DNA of 64,000 bases from Candidatus Eiseniibacteriota bacterium (GTDB lineage: Bacteria > Orphanbacterota > Orphanbacteria > Orphanbacterales > Orphanbacteraceae). Below are positions 34,027-42,413 of the stretch, one piece after another (position 1 is the stretch's first letter; each line of letters begins with the position of its first letter). The stretch lies in assembly GCA_024276995.1 (NCBI GenBank), contig JAJRWB010000080.1, positions 1 through 64,000 of the forward strand, written 5' to 3'. Below the pieces are notes generated by a model. That model was not told the origin of the DNA and made no database searches. It saw nothing but the letters and a program-made list of their open reading frames with translations. The position numbers and the translations under genes are program-made.

Positions 34027-34422
34027 CTAGTCATCACAGCGGTGGAACGCTCCCGCCGCCTCGAGCTTTCCCGACACGAACAGCTCGACCGCTCTCTCGG
34101 GAGACAGCGGCTCCTTAAGGACGAACGGGGTGACGCCGGCGGCGATCAGCGCGGTCGCCGCCTTTCCTCCCATCCCGCGGGCGAGCACCGCGTTGCAGTC
34201 CCCGAGGGCGGCGGCGATTCCGTCGTGGTCGTTCGGCCCGTTAAGACCGTGCGCATCGTTTTCGCCGGTGTATTCGCCCTCGCCGTGGCCGGCGAACGTG
34301 TTGTCGCGGATCTCCTCCCCGGTGATCGCGCGATCTTCCACATGGAAGACGATGAAGCAGCAGCTTCCTCCGAAGTGTTCCGCGATCGACATCCCGTCGG
34401 ACGAGGCGACGGCGATTTTCAT
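34027..34422 (-). CDS. NifX/NifB-type dinitrogenase iron-molybdenum cofactor-binding domain protein
   Basis: A 131-residue protein with MKIAVASSDGMSIAEHFGGS, the start of the NifX/NafY/MTH1175 family, and ARGMGGKAATALIAAGVTPF near the end. Such stand-alone domains bind Fe-S or metal clusters and are common next to DUF134 regulators in anaerobes; nitrogen fixation should not be assumed. The central region is unusually rich in Gly, Glu and His. The start overlaps the DUF134 stop by ATGA, so the pair is co-translated. Confidence 0.85.
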   Translation of the reverse strand: MKIAVASSDGMSIAEHFGGSCCFIVFHVEDRAITGEEIRDNTFAGHGEGEYTGENDAHGLNGPNDHDGIAAALGDCNAVLARGMGGKAATALIAAGVTPFVLKEPLSPERAVELFVSGKLEAAGAFHRCDD

Positions 34423-34865
34423 GACGTCGCCCCCTTCCGGCACCGGCGGCGCCTCCGCCCGCCGGTGCGGCGGATGTCGGTGCTTTCGCATTTCGGGCAT
34501 GCCGCCGGTCTTCCCGTGCCGAAGGGCACTTCCCATTCGTCACCGCACTTGAGACACGTAGAATCCTTCTTCCCGGCCATCTCGATTTCCCCCCCTTCGA
34601 TTCGAAGGATCATTCCTTCGACCAGGGCTCTGGCGATTTTTTCCCGCGCCGCCATGAGGATTCGGCCGAATGTCTGCCGGGACACATTCATCCGCTCGGC
34701 GGCCTCTTCCTGGTAGAGCCCGTCACGATCGGCGAGACGGATCGCCTCGAGTTCGTCCATGCCGAGAACGATTTCCGCGGGCGCCCGCCGCCCGACACCG
34801 GCCGGCTTGAAAACAAGATATCCGGGGTGTCGGGCGATTCGTCTGCAGCTTTTCGGTCTCGCCAT
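34419..34865 (-). CDS. DUF134 (UPF0251) DNA-binding regulator with C-terminal zinc ribbon
   Basis: A 148-residue protein. Residues 1-95 match DUF134: MARPKSCRRI, then MDELEAIRLADRDGLYQEEA and MNVSRQTFGRILMAAREKIA, a sigma-like helix-turn-helix. The tail has two CxxC pairs (CLKCGDEW, CPKCEST), suggesting a zinc or Fe-S site. AAGGAG lies eight bases before the chosen ATG. A perfect palindrome sits between its own -35 and -10 boxes, so autorepression is likely. Confidence 0.88.
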   Translation of the reverse strand: MARPKSCRRIARHPGYLVFKPAGVGRRAPAEIVLGMDELEAIRLADRDGLYQEEAAERMNVSRQTFGRILMAAREKIARALVEGMILRIEGGEIEMAGKKDSTCLKCGDEWEVPFGTGRPAACPKCESTDIRRTGGRRRRRCRKGATS

Positions 34866-34891
34866 CGGTCGGGCTCCTTTCCTCTTCTTAA

Positions 34892-34918
34892 TATGGGCAT
34901 ATGCCCATAATCTGTCAA
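34892..34918 (-). promoter_or_regulatory. promoter with palindromic operator for the DUF134-NifX pair
   Basis: On the minus strand a perfect TTGACA (34913-34918) is followed 17 bp later by CATATT. Between them lies an 18-bp perfect palindrome (34892-34909) with half-site TATGGGCAT. A protein bound there would block RNA polymerase. The first gene served is the DUF134 regulator, the obvious candidate ligand. Confidence 0.72.
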
Positions 34919-34949
34919 GCCACGGAACACGGTTTTCTCCAAGATTCAC

Positions 34950-36008
34950 TTAGCAGATCCGGGGGAGTTGCTCGCCGCTGATCATGTCGACCACACGTTC
35001 GGTGCCGAGGGCGTTCTTCACGAGCACCCTACGGCTTTCCTTTTCGCATACCGTGCCGATGCGCACGGAGCCTGCACCCGATCGACAGGCGTGCATCGCC
35101 CGGAGCGCAATGCCGGCGTCCTTCGCGGGGACGAACACGATCATCCTCCCCTCGTTGGCGACGTAGAACGGGTCGAGGCCGAGCATCTCGCACGCCCCGC
35201 GGACTTCCCCCGGCACCGGGACGGCGGACTCGTCGATGCGGATAGTGGTGTCCGACGTGTCGGCGATCTCCACGAGGGCGCTCGCGAGCCCGCCCCTCGT
35301 GAGGTCGCGCATGCAGTGGACGTCGGCCCCCGTGCCGAGAAGGGAGCCGACGAGCGACGCGAGGGGGGCGCAGTCGCTCTCGATCGGGCTTTCGAACTCG
35401 AGCCCTTCGCGCACCGCCATGATCGCCATCCCATGACGGCCGATATCGCCGCTCAGGAGCACCGCATCGCCGGGCCGCACGCGGCGGGGCGCGATCTCCC
35501 TTCCGGCGGCGACGACGCCGACTCCCGATGTGTTGATGTAGATGCCGTCCCCTTTTCCCCGGTCGACCACCTTCGTGTCGCCCGTCACCACCCGCACGCC
35601 GGCGGCATCGGCGGCTTCCTTCATCGAGCGGACCACGCGCCAGAGCGTTTCCATCGGCAGACCTTCTTCCAAGATCATACCGGCGCTGAGAAAAAGCGGC
35701 TTCGCGCCGCACATGGCGAGATCGTTCACCGTGCCGTTCACGGCGAGCGTTCCGATCGTACCGCCGGGAAACTCGATCGGGCTGACCACGTACGAGTCGG
35801 TGCTGAACGCCAACTTCCCGCGATCCACCGAGAACACAGCCCCGTCGTGACGTTCTCCGTCCCCCTGGGCATCGAAGGCGGCGAGAAAGATCTTCTCGAT
35901 CAGGTCGTTCATCAGAACCCCCCCCGCGCCGTGGGCGAGGAGGACGTTCGGATAGCGGTCGATCGGCAACGGGCAGGTCATGTTGAATTCGGTTTTTTCC
36001 TTACCCAT
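34950..36008 (-). CDS. hypE: [NiFe] hydrogenase maturation protein HypE
   Basis: Makes the cyanide ligands of the NiFe site by dehydrating a thiocarboxamide on its last cysteine. The 352-residue protein ends in PRIC, the conserved substrate cysteine, and has the AIR-synthase-like ATP fold ([39 protein letters not shown]). The chosen ATG overlaps the hypD stop by eight bases; the longer start would run far into hypD. Last gene of the hypF-C-D-E order. Confidence 0.95.
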   Translation of the reverse strand: MGKEKTEFNMTCPLPIDRYPNVLLAHGAGGVLMNDLIEKIFLAAFDAQGDGERHDGAVFSVDRGKLAFSTDSYVVSPIEFPGGTIGTLAVNGTVNDLAMCGAKPLFLSAGMILEEGLPMETLWRVVRSMKEAADAAGVRVVTGDTKVVDRGKGDGIYINTSGVGVVAAGREIAPRRVRPGDAVLLSGDIGRHGMAIMAVREGLEFESPIESDCAPLASLVGSLLGTGADVHCMRDLTRGGLASALVEIADTSDTTIRIDESAVPVPGEVRGACEMLGLDPFYVANEGRMIVFVPAKDAGIALRAMHACRSGAGSVRIGTVCEKESRRVLVKNALGTERVVDMISGEQLPRIC

Positions 36009-37107
36009 CGCCCGTTCTCTTTCTTTCCCTTCGATACCGGTAGTAGGCGGAGCACGCCCCCTCGGCGGAGACCATCGTCGCGCCGAGGGGGTGTTCGGGC
36101 GTGCACGTCCCGCCGAAAGCATCGCACTGGTCCGGCTTCTTCAGGCCCTGAAGGATGAGACCGCTCACACACTCGATCGACTCTTCCGCCGTGAGATCGT
36201 CCACATCGAATTTCCGAGCCGCATCGAACGATTCGTATTCGTCGCGCAGGCCGAGGCCGCTCCGATCGATTTCACCGACGCCGCGCCACTTCCTATGCAC
36301 CACGCGGAACACGCGGGTTACGAGGTCGCGGGCCTGTTCATTTCCCCTCCGACGGACGGCGCGGCTGTACGCGTTCTCCACTTCGCACCGCCCCTCTTCG
36401 AGCTGTTTCACCACGAGGTAGATCCCGTTGAGCAGATCGAGCGGTTCGAAACCGGTGACCACCACAGGCACTTCATATTTTTTCGCCAGCGGGATGTACT
36501 CCTCGAAGCCCATGACGGCACACACATGGCCCGCGGCGAGGAAACCTTGCACCCGGTTCGACGGAGACGAGAGGATCGCCTCCATGGCGGGCGGTACGAG
36601 CACATGGGAGACGAGGATCGAGTAATTGGTGATCCCTTCCTGCTTCGCACGGAAGACCGACATGGCGTTCGCCGGCGCGGTCGTCTCGAAGCCGACGGCG
36701 AAGAAGACCACCTCCCGGCCGGGGTTTTCGCGGGCGAGCCGGAGGGCGTCCATCGGCGAGTAGACCAGGCGCACGTCGCCGCCGTCCGCTCTCACGCGTT
36801 GCAGATCATCGGTGGAACCGGGGACGCGGAGCATATCGCCGAAGGAGCAGAAGATGACGTCCTTTCGCGCGGCGATGACGAGTGCCTGGTCGATCAGCTC
36901 GATCGGCGTCACGCACACGGGGCAGCCGGGGCCGTGAACGAGGGTGATTTCATCGGGAAGGAGTTCGTCGATGCCGAAGCGGACGATCGAGTGGGTCTGG
37001 CCGCCGCAGATCTCCATGATCGTCCACGGTCGCGTGGTGATCGAGCGGATCGCCGCAGCGAAACGCTTCGCCCGGTTGCCGTCGCGGTACTCGTCGATGT
37101 GCTTCAC
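36001..37107 (-). CDS. hypD: [NiFe] hydrogenase maturation protein HypD
   Basis: A 368-residue Fe-S scaffold on which the Fe(CN)2CO group is built together with HypC. Signatures include [34 protein letters not shown] and a C-terminal cysteine cluster for the 4Fe-4S centre. Start and stop overlap hypC and hypE, so the three are made together. Confidence 0.96.
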   Translation of the reverse strand: MKHIDEYRDGNRAKRFAAAIRSITTRPWTIMEICGGQTHSIVRFGIDELLPDEITLVHGPGCPVCVTPIELIDQALVIAARKDVIFCSFGDMLRVPGSTDDLQRVRADGGDVRLVYSPMDALRLARENPGREVVFFAVGFETTAPANAMSVFRAKQEGITNYSILVSHVLVPPAMEAILSSPSNRVQGFLAAGHVCAVMGFEEYIPLAKKYEVPVVVTGFEPLDLLNGIYLVVKQLEEGRCEVENAYSRAVRRRGNEQARDLVTRVFRVVHRKWRGVGEIDRSGLGLRDEYESFDAARKFDVDDLTAEESIECVSGLILQGLKKPDQCDAFGGTCTPEHPLGATMVSAEGACSAYYRYRRERKRTGDG

Positions 37108-37385
37108 CGGTCGCCGCCGAGCCGCCGTTCCGGCCGATCCGGATCGTCGAGTTCGTCGAGGTCGCCCATCTCGCGCAGAAGGGCGAACACCTTTTTCGCC
37201 TCCACTTCATCCACCACGCTGAGGGCGAAGCCGACGTGCACAAGAACGTAGTCGCCCACCTTCGCCTCGGGGACGTATGCGAGACTCACCTCTTTTCGGA
37301 TACCGCCGAAGGAAACCCGCCCGGTGCGCAGGAAGGGATCTTCCCCTTCCATCGACTCGAGCCTGCCCGGGATCGCGAGGCACAT
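37104..37385 (-). CDS. hypC: hydrogenase maturation chaperone HypC
   Basis: A 93-residue HypC/HupF chaperone with the required N-terminal MCLAIPG, whose Cys2 binds the iron centre, and [17 protein letters not shown] in the OB fold. The tail is longer and more acidic than usual. It overlaps hypD by ATGA and follows hypF by four bases. Confidence 0.95.
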   Translation of the reverse strand: MCLAIPGRLESMEGEDPFLRTGRVSFGGIRKEVSLAYVPEAKVGDYVLVHVGFALSVVDEVEAKKVFALLREMGDLDELDDPDRPERRLGGDR

Positions 37386-37389
37386 CGGA

Positions 37390-39669
37390 TCACTCCTTCG
37401 CGTTGAGTCTTTTTCCGGCGAATACGATCTGGCCGAGGGCGATTCCGCCGTCGTTCGGCGGGATGAGCCTGTGCCAGTACGGCTCCAGGTTTTCCCGGCG
37501 AAGTGCCGATATCGCCCCTTCGAGAAGGATGCGGTTCTGAAAGCAGCCTCCCGTGAGGATCACTCTCTTCTCACCCGATCGGAGCGCCACCTCCACGATA
37601 GCCGAAACGAGCCCCTCATGAAAGGCCGTCGCCAACCGATCGATATCGTCTCCATTTCGGCGTGCATCGACGATGAGGCGAAGCGCTTCCTCCCAGTGGA
37701 CGACGAATTCGTCCTCTTCCACGGCGATCGGCATCGGCAGAGCGCCGGGATCGTCGCCTCGAAAGCGGTGCGCCGCGAACTCGAGTTCCATCGCCGCCTG
37801 CCCCTCGTACGACGAGATGTGACGCACGCCGAGGAGGGAGGATACCGCGTCGAAAAGTCTGCCCGCGCTCGACGTGAGCGGCGCGTTCAGACCGCGCTCG
37901 AGCGATCGCAAAAGAATCCGAATTTCTTCATCCTTGAAAGGCTCCGCCACGGGATGACCCGCCGTGATGGCGCCGCCGCCGTTCATGGCGAAAATCGCAC
38001 CGAGGGCGCTGCGTCGCGGTTCGCGTACGGCCTTTTCGCCGCCGGGGAGAGGGAAGTGCCGGAAACGACCGATCCGCCGGAATGACACGCCGTCGACGCG
38101 AAGAAACTCGCCGCCCCACACCGTGCCGTCGGCACCGTAGCCGGTGCCGTCCCACGCGACACCGAGCACCGGCCCGTCGACGTGGTTCTCCGCCATACAC
38201 GCGAGGACGTGCGCCAAGTGATGCTGCACCGCGATTACCGGACGGCCGGAAGCCCGGGCGCAGCGCGTGGAGAGGTAGTTTGGATGGAGGTCGCACGCCA
38301 CCGCGCGCGGCTTTAGATCGTGAAGTCCCTCGAGGTGCTCCACGGCTCTTTCGAACGCTCTGTGCGCCTCGGCGGTTTCGAGATCGCCGATATGCTGGCT
38401 GATGAATACCGACCGCCCCACCGCGGTGGCCACCGTGTTCTTCATGTGGCCGCCGACGGCGAGAAGGGGGATGCTTTCCTTTTCGAGGAGCACAGGCAGC
38501 GGCGCGTATCCCCGCGACCGGCGGAGGATCGCCTCTCTCCCCGCCATGACGCGGACGATCGAATCGTCCACGTGGCGGGCGATCGGCCTGTTGTGGGTGA
38601 GAAAGAGATCGGCGATCGGCCCGAGTCTTTCGAGGGCATCCCCGTCGTCGATGGCGATCGGCTCGTTGGAAAGGTTGCCGCTCGTGGCGACGAGGGGAAA
38701 GCCGAGTTCTCTCATAAGAATGTGATGGAGCGGGTTGGCCGGAAGCATGATTCCGAGGAATGGATTGCCCGGCGCCACCGACGAAGCGACCGGGGTGCCC
38801 CGATCGCCTCGCTTTTCGAGGAGCACGATCGGCGCCTCCACGCTCTCGAGTAGTCGCTCCTCGAGGGAGGAAACGATGCAGTCGCATCGTACTGCGTCGA
38901 TGGAAGGATACAGAAGGGCGAACGGTTTCTCTTCGCGCGACTTGCGCCGCCTCAGCCGATTCACCGCGCCGTCGTCTCGGCCATCCACCATGAGATGGAA
39001 ACCGCCCAACCCCTTCACGGAGATGATCTCCCCGCGGCGGAGCGAGTCGGCGGTCCGGCCGAGCGCTTCGGCCCCTTCGGCGATATGCCTTCCCGCCCGG
39101 TCGAGCAGCGCAAGCCCGGGACCGCACGCGAAGCACGCATTCGGCTGTGCGTGAAAACGCCTGTTCGCCGGATCTTCGTACTCCGCGCGGCACTCCGGAC
39201 AGAGGCCGAACGATTTCATCGTCGTATTCCGCCTGTCGTACGGGAGACGCTCGATGATCGTGAATCGGGGACCGCAGTTCGTGCAGTTTGTGAAGGGATA
39301 AAGATATCGCCTGTTCCGGGGATCGAACAGCTCGGCGATACATTCGGGGCACGTCGCCGCGTCGGGAAGAACGAGCGCGGTTCTTCCGCCTTCCCGGCCG
39401 CTCGGCCCAATGACGAAAGCGTCGTCACCCCTGGGCGGGATGTCCGTCTCGTGCCACGTGTCGATCGACGCGAGGGGAGGAAGCTCCTTTTCGATGATCG
39501 CGCGAAAAGAAGCGAGGCGGCGGCTTTCCGCTTCCGCCTCGATGAGAACGCCTCGCGGCGAATTCGAAACAGAGCCGGTGATCCCCAGATCGCGGGCGAC
39601 CCGATAGACGAAGGGGCGGAAACCGACTCCCTGCACCGCCCCCTCCACGGTGATTCGCCTCCTCTTCAT
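37390..39669 (-). CDS. hypF: carbamoyltransferase HypF
   Basis: Turns carbamoyl phosphate into a carbamoyl group on the HypE cysteine. The 759-residue protein has all four parts: acylphosphatase (VQGVGFRPFVYRVA, residues about 5-90), zinc fingers (CPECIAELF, CTNCGPRF, CPECRAEYE, CFACGPG; about 105-185), a YrdC-like domain (about 195-380) and a Kae1-like domain with HHLAHVLACMAEN and GGCFQNRIL. An extended ATG would add 57 unrelated residues; the chosen one has GAGAGGGG upstream. It begins eight bases after the rrf2-like gene. Confidence 0.95.
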   Translation of the reverse strand: MKRRRITVEGAVQGVGFRPFVYRVARDLGITGSVSNSPRGVLIEAEAESRRLASFRAIIEKELPPLASIDTWHETDIPPRGDDAFVIGPSGREGGRTALVLPDAATCPECIAELFDPRNRRYLYPFTNCTNCGPRFTIIERLPYDRRNTTMKSFGLCPECRAEYEDPANRRFHAQPNACFACGPGLALLDRAGRHIAEGAEALGRTADSLRRGEIISVKGLGGFHLMVDGRDDGAVNRLRRRKSREEKPFALLYPSIDAVRCDCIVSSLEERLLESVEAPIVLLEKRGDRGTPVASSVAPGNPFLGIMLPANPLHHILMRELGFPLVATSGNLSNEPIAIDDGDALERLGPIADLFLTHNRPIARHVDDSIVRVMAGREAILRRSRGYAPLPVLLEKESIPLLAVGGHMKNTVATAVGRSVFISQHIGDLETAEAHRAFERAVEHLEGLHDLKPRAVACDLHPNYLSTRCARASGRPVIAVQHHLAHVLACMAENHVDGPVLGVAWDGTGYGADGTVWGGEFLRVDGVSFRRIGRFRHFPLPGGEKAVREPRRSALGAIFAMNGGGAITAGHPVAEPFKDEEIRILLRSLERGLNAPLTSSAGRLFDAVSSLLGVRHISSYEGQAAMELEFAAHRFRGDDPGALPMPIAVEEDEFVVHWEEALRLIVDARRNGDDIDRLATAFHEGLVSAIVEVALRSGEKRVILTGGCFQNRILLEGAISALRRENLEPYWHRLIPPNDGGIALGQIVFAGKRLNAKE

Positions 39670-39677
39670 TACCCCTC

Positions 39678-40115
39678 TCAGACCCCCGTCAGCCCTCCCC
39701 GCTTCCGAATGAGAACCACCGCCGCTTCCGCCAGCGTGAGGTCGGTGATGGTCGACGAGAAGAGATCGCGAAAGGTGCTCCACGGTTCGTGAAGCGCGCA
39801 TTGCTGGTGATCGTCGCACGAGTCGAGACCGAGAATGCACATCGACTCCAGGTCGAGTTCCCCGTCGATGGCGTTGATGATCTCGATCAGTCGGATCTGT
39901 TCGGAAGGCCGCGCGAGCTGGTAGCCGCCGCCGGGGCCTTTCGTCGTCCGGATCAACCCCTTGACGCGAAGGTCGTGGAGGATCTTCGCGAGAAACGGTT
40001 TGGGAATCTGTTCGGTTTCGGCGATCTCCTTGCCGAGAATCGGTCCTTCCCCCTCTTTCGTGGCGAGATGGATCAAGGCTCGAATCGCGTGTTTCGCCGT
40101 GGGCGAGAAGAGCAA
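39678..40115 (-). CDS. Rrf2-family transcriptional regulator
   Basis: A 145-residue winged-helix regulator, often Fe-S-dependent. LFSPTAKHAIRALIHLA opens as in IscR/NsrR relatives, and KPFLAKILHDLRVKGLI with GPGGGYQLA is the DNA-binding part. Three cysteines in MCILGLDSCDDHQQC (C-x6-C-x5-C) could hold an Fe-S cluster. TTG is taken as the start because AAGGAG lies eight bases upstream, whereas the GTG three codons earlier overlaps that site. Next to hypF; it may control hydrogenase genes in response to redox state. Confidence 0.88.
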   Translation of the reverse strand: MLFSPTAKHAIRALIHLATKEGEGPILGKEIAETEQIPKPFLAKILHDLRVKGLIRTTKGPGGGYQLARPSEQIRLIEIINAIDGELDLESMCILGLDSCDDHQQCALHEPWSTFRDLFSSTITDLTLAEAAVVLIRKRGGLTGV

Positions 40116-40142
40116 ATCGGTCACTCCTTTCGTGGGGGGCGG

Positions 40143-42017
40143 CTAAACGTCCGGGTTGAAATTCGTATCGAAACGATCCAGGTATCGATAGAGGCCGGTT
40201 TGTTCATCGTAGTACACCTCGGCGCCGAGATTCCGGTGCAGTTCGGCGGGGGGCGTGTTCGACGAACCGAAATCTCCGGAGAAACCGATGATGCCGCACT
40301 GGATCGCGTGCTCTCTCAGCTGTTTATACATCGCTGTGGCGAGGCCGACGCGACGGAAATCCTGGTGTACTACGAACGCGGTTTCGGCGACATTCGTTCT
40401 TTGGTTCAGGAGGTAGCGGCCGACGGCGATGATATGCTCCTGCTCCCCTCCGTCATTGTCGAATACCGCCACTGCGCATCGTTTCGAGTAGTCGAGCGTG
40501 CACAGGCGAAGCGCCTCCTCCCTGGGAAGGCTCTTTTTGGGAAAGCGATAGCGGTGGTAGATCGTCTCCGGATCGTGGGAATAGAAGAACTCCATCAGTC
40601 TGTCCGCGTCGGCGGAGCGGAGCGGTCTGAGGAAGTACTTGCTTCCCTTGATCTGTACGGTGCACTCCATTTCCGCCGGGTAGCGCGTCGCCTCGGTGGG
40701 GAGTTCCCACTCCACCGGAACGCAGTGTCTCGCCACCGCCGCGTCGCGCAGCTCGCCCCGAAAATCGGGATGGGCGATCTCGATGAGCGCCATCGCCCGC
40801 TCGCGGATCGTCTTCCCGTGGAGGTAAGCCACGCCGAACTCGGTGACCACATAGTACACGTCGCCCCGACTCGTCACCACGCCGGCGCCCGGGTCGAGAA
40901 CGGGTACGATACGCGATAGAGTTCCCCCCTTGGCCGTGGAGGGAAGGGCGATAATCGGTTTTCCCCCTTCGCTCATCGCCGCCCCTCGGATGAAGTCGAC
41001 CTGTCCCCCGATGCCGGAAAAGAAGCGCGTGCCCATCGAATCGGCGCATACCTGGCCGGTGATGTCGACCTGGATCGCTGAGTTGATGCTCACCATGTTT
41101 CGGTTTTCCGCGATGATCCGGGGTGAGTTGACGTACTCGGTAGGATGGAATTCGAAGAGTGGATTGTCATCGAGGTAGTCGTACAGCTCACGCGTCCCCA
41201 TGGCGAAACTCGCCACCGCTTTCCCGGGATGAAGACCCTTCCTGCTGTTGGTGATCACGTCGCTTTCGATCAGCTTCACCACGCCGTCGCTGAACATCTC
41301 CGAGTGGATCCCCAGGTCCCTGTGATTTCCGAGAAGGGAGAGAACGGCGTTCGGGATATTGCCGATACCGAGCTGGAGGGTCGATTCGTTCCGAACGAGC
41401 GAAGCGACGTGGCGGGCAATCGCCATCGACGTGTCGTCGATCTCGTGCTGTGGTAGTTCACCGATCGGTTCGTCGTGTTCCACGATATAGTTGATGCGCG
41501 AAACATGAACGAATGTGTCGCCGTGGACGCGGGGCATGTTGCCGTTCACCTGGGCGATCACTACTTTCGCGGTCTTGATCGCCGACACGGCGAGATCGGG
41601 ATGGATGCCGAGGCTGCAATAGCCGTACCGGTCGGGAGGGGAGACGCTCACGAGCGCCACGTCGAGTCTCATCTGGCCGGAATAGAAGAGTCGCGGGATT
41701 TCGCTCAGGAAGATCGGCGTGAAATCGGCGCGGCCGTCGTTCACGGCGTCGCGCACATTCCTGCCTATAAAAAAAGCGTTGTGGCGGAAACTCCCCTCGA
41801 AACCTTTGTCGACGTAAGGCGCGATGCCGAAAGTGAGGAGATGGACAAGCTCGACATCGCTCAGCTAGTCATGGCGTTTCACGAGGGCGCGGAGAAGCTC
41901 CTGCGGCGCCGCACAACCGGATCCGACAAACACCCGGTCCCCCGAACGCACGACCCGCACCGCTTCATCGGCGGTGACTTTCTCGAATTCGTTCAGCTTG
42001 TTCCTGATCATGGGCAT
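40143..42017 (-). pseudogene. acetyl-CoA hydrolase/transferase with GNAT domain, interrupted by one in-frame TAG
   Basis: Reading from ATG at 42017 the frame gives MPMIRNKLNEFEKVTADEAV ... FVGSGCAAPQELLRALVKRHD, then TAG at codon 51 (41865-41867), then continues open in the same frame with LSDVELVHLLTFGIAPYVD and 570 more codons. Both sides match one CoA-transferase family, so only a single codon breaks it. The C-terminal 170 residues are a GNAT domain (FVVHQDFRRVGLATAMYKQL). AAGGGGTGG stands before the ATG. Translation could restart at GTG 41756 to give a 537-residue product lacking the first CoA-transferase region. Options are a recent null mutation, readthrough, or a sequencing error. TAG serves as a normal stop in other genes here. 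Confidence 0.85.
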
Positions 42018-42353
42018 GATCCACCCCTTACCGCAACATATTGTTCGGTGGTGAGCCGGGTAGTTGATAAAGGACTCGCCTATTCACGAAAGTAATCGGC
42101 ATTCGGCGTGATGTCAATGGAAGGGGCGTCTCGCCGGTACTTGCGATGTGGCCTCGTAACAATCCGAGTACCTTTGATCGTCCGGTGCCGGATGAAGCCG
42201 ATTCGGTCGATGGATGCTTGAAGCGGTGCCACAGACATCCTCCGGCCAATATGGGCCGGTTTCCATTGATCGTAGAGGTGGCCCGGCACCGACTTATCCG
42301 AAGGCTTCATGGATTAGTAGGGTTGAGCCTGCATCCGCAGTCGGCAAGTAGGC
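42018..42353. other. intergenic region without recognised gene
   Basis: No convincing gene. A minus-strand frame at 42080-42310 encodes 76 residues of no recognisable family. The right-hand end should hold the promoter of the interrupted CoA-transferase gene. Confidence 0.4.
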
Positions 42354-42388
42354 CGAAAACGAGGGTCCGGAGCGCGTGCTCCGGACCC
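42354..42388 (-). terminator. rho-independent terminator after the beta-helix protein gene
   Basis: An 11-bp perfect stem (arms 42363-42373 and 42378-42388, half-site GGGTCCGGAGC) with a four-base loop. On the minus strand it is followed by TCGTTTTC. It lies 25 bases past the stop codon. Confidence 0.8.
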
Positions 42389-42413
42389 CGCCTGGTTCCC
42401 TCTGGCTGGACAG

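Noticed and set aside
42080-42310. A 76-residue minus-strand frame that might be a transposase fragment
   Set aside because: No catalytic or HTH motif and no inverted repeats seen around it.
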